A stretch of 5,972 nt of DNA from NCBI GenBank assembly GCA_937996585.1, contig CALKUW010000203.1, positions 1-5,972 of the forward strand. The letters are read 5' to 3'. The translations under genes were made by a program, and so were the position numbers. Below the pieces are notes generated by a model. That model was given only the letters and a program-made list of their open reading frames with translations, was not told the DNA's origin and did not search any database. The stretch comes from an uncultured Flavobacteriales bacterium. GTDB lineage: Bacteria; Bacteroidota; Bacteroidia; Flavobacteriales_D; Sanyastnellaceae. Positions 5,877 through 5,972 of the stretch are shown here, in pieces (positions within the stretch are counted from its first letter, which is position 1; each line of letters begins with the position of its first letter).

Positions 5877-5972
5877 TCAGGGTTCGCTGAGCTCCCCGCC
5901 GGAATCAGGATCGACCGGGTCCAGGTCGGGTGCGGTGGCCAACTCCAACACGGGGCCTCCGTCCGGGAGCTC
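5877..5972 (-). CDS. C-terminal tail of an unrecognised protein, cut by the right edge
   Basis: A - strand frame is open from the right edge to TGA at 5879-5877, giving 31 residues beginning ELPDGGPVLELATAPDLDP and ending GGELSEP. It is acidic and rich in Pro and Gly, as expected for a flexible C-terminus, and the codons have the high G or C third-base content seen in the neighbours. It ends 13 bases before the GTG start of the YdeI-family gene, consistent with a short operon. A competing frame over the same bases would extend the YdeI-family protein but is full of Trp and Cys and is less plausible. No family can be named. Confidence 0.45.
   Translation of the reverse strand, partial: ELPDGGPVLELATAPDLDPVDPDSGGELSEP

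Noticed and set aside
5864..5972. Extension of the YdeI-family frame to the right edge
   Set aside because: The frame is open but reads an unlikely Trp, Cys and Ser-rich sequence without an ATG. The family N-terminus fits a start at GTG 5863, and another frame here gives a more credible gene tail.

Overview
The window is a GC-rich, gene-dense piece of a bacterial surface-glycan locus with short intergenic gaps. No rRNA, tRNA, transposase, integrase or CRISPR array was seen. One strong TAnnTTTG element upstream of the sulfotransferase is the -7 hexamer type typical of Bacteroidota, and Shine-Dalgarno sequences are mostly weak or absent. A GC-rich member of the Bacteroidota is therefore a reasonable guess, but it rests on thin evidence.

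Layout from left to right: (1) the C-terminal end of an unrecognised + strand gene (2-169). (2) A - strand pair, wecE-like aminotransferase (1218-2369) then GT56/wecF-like glycosyltransferase (172-1221), overlapping by ATGA and so probably translationally coupled. (3) A 42-bp divergent spacer with a small perfect dyad. (4) A + strand pair, NeuD/PglD-type left-handed beta-helix acyltransferase (2412-3044) and an ATP-grasp ligase (3041-4228), also overlapping by ATGA. (5) A convergent PAPS-dependent-type sulfotransferase on the - strand (4243-5166) with its own candidate promoter. (6) A YdeI/OmdA-family gene on the - strand (5272-5863) split by an apparent one-base insertion. (7) The C-terminal tail of another - strand gene running off the right edge (5877-5972).

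How the genes may work together: WecE-type enzymes make dTDP-4-amino-4,6-dideoxy-D-galactose (dTDP-Fuc4N), and WecF-type enzymes transfer Fuc4NAc to a lipid-linked acceptor. The enterobacterial N-acetyltransferase of the pathway (WecD, a GNAT protein) is not in the window. The divergent gene beside wecE instead encodes a NeuD/PglD-type acyltransferase coupled to an ATP-grasp ligase. The main hypothesis is that this pair replaces or elaborates the WecD step, acylating the 4-amino group with acetyl or possibly an amino-acyl group. The neighbouring sulfotransferase could add sulfate to the same glycan. The family assignments are well supported. The pathway reconstruction is inference.
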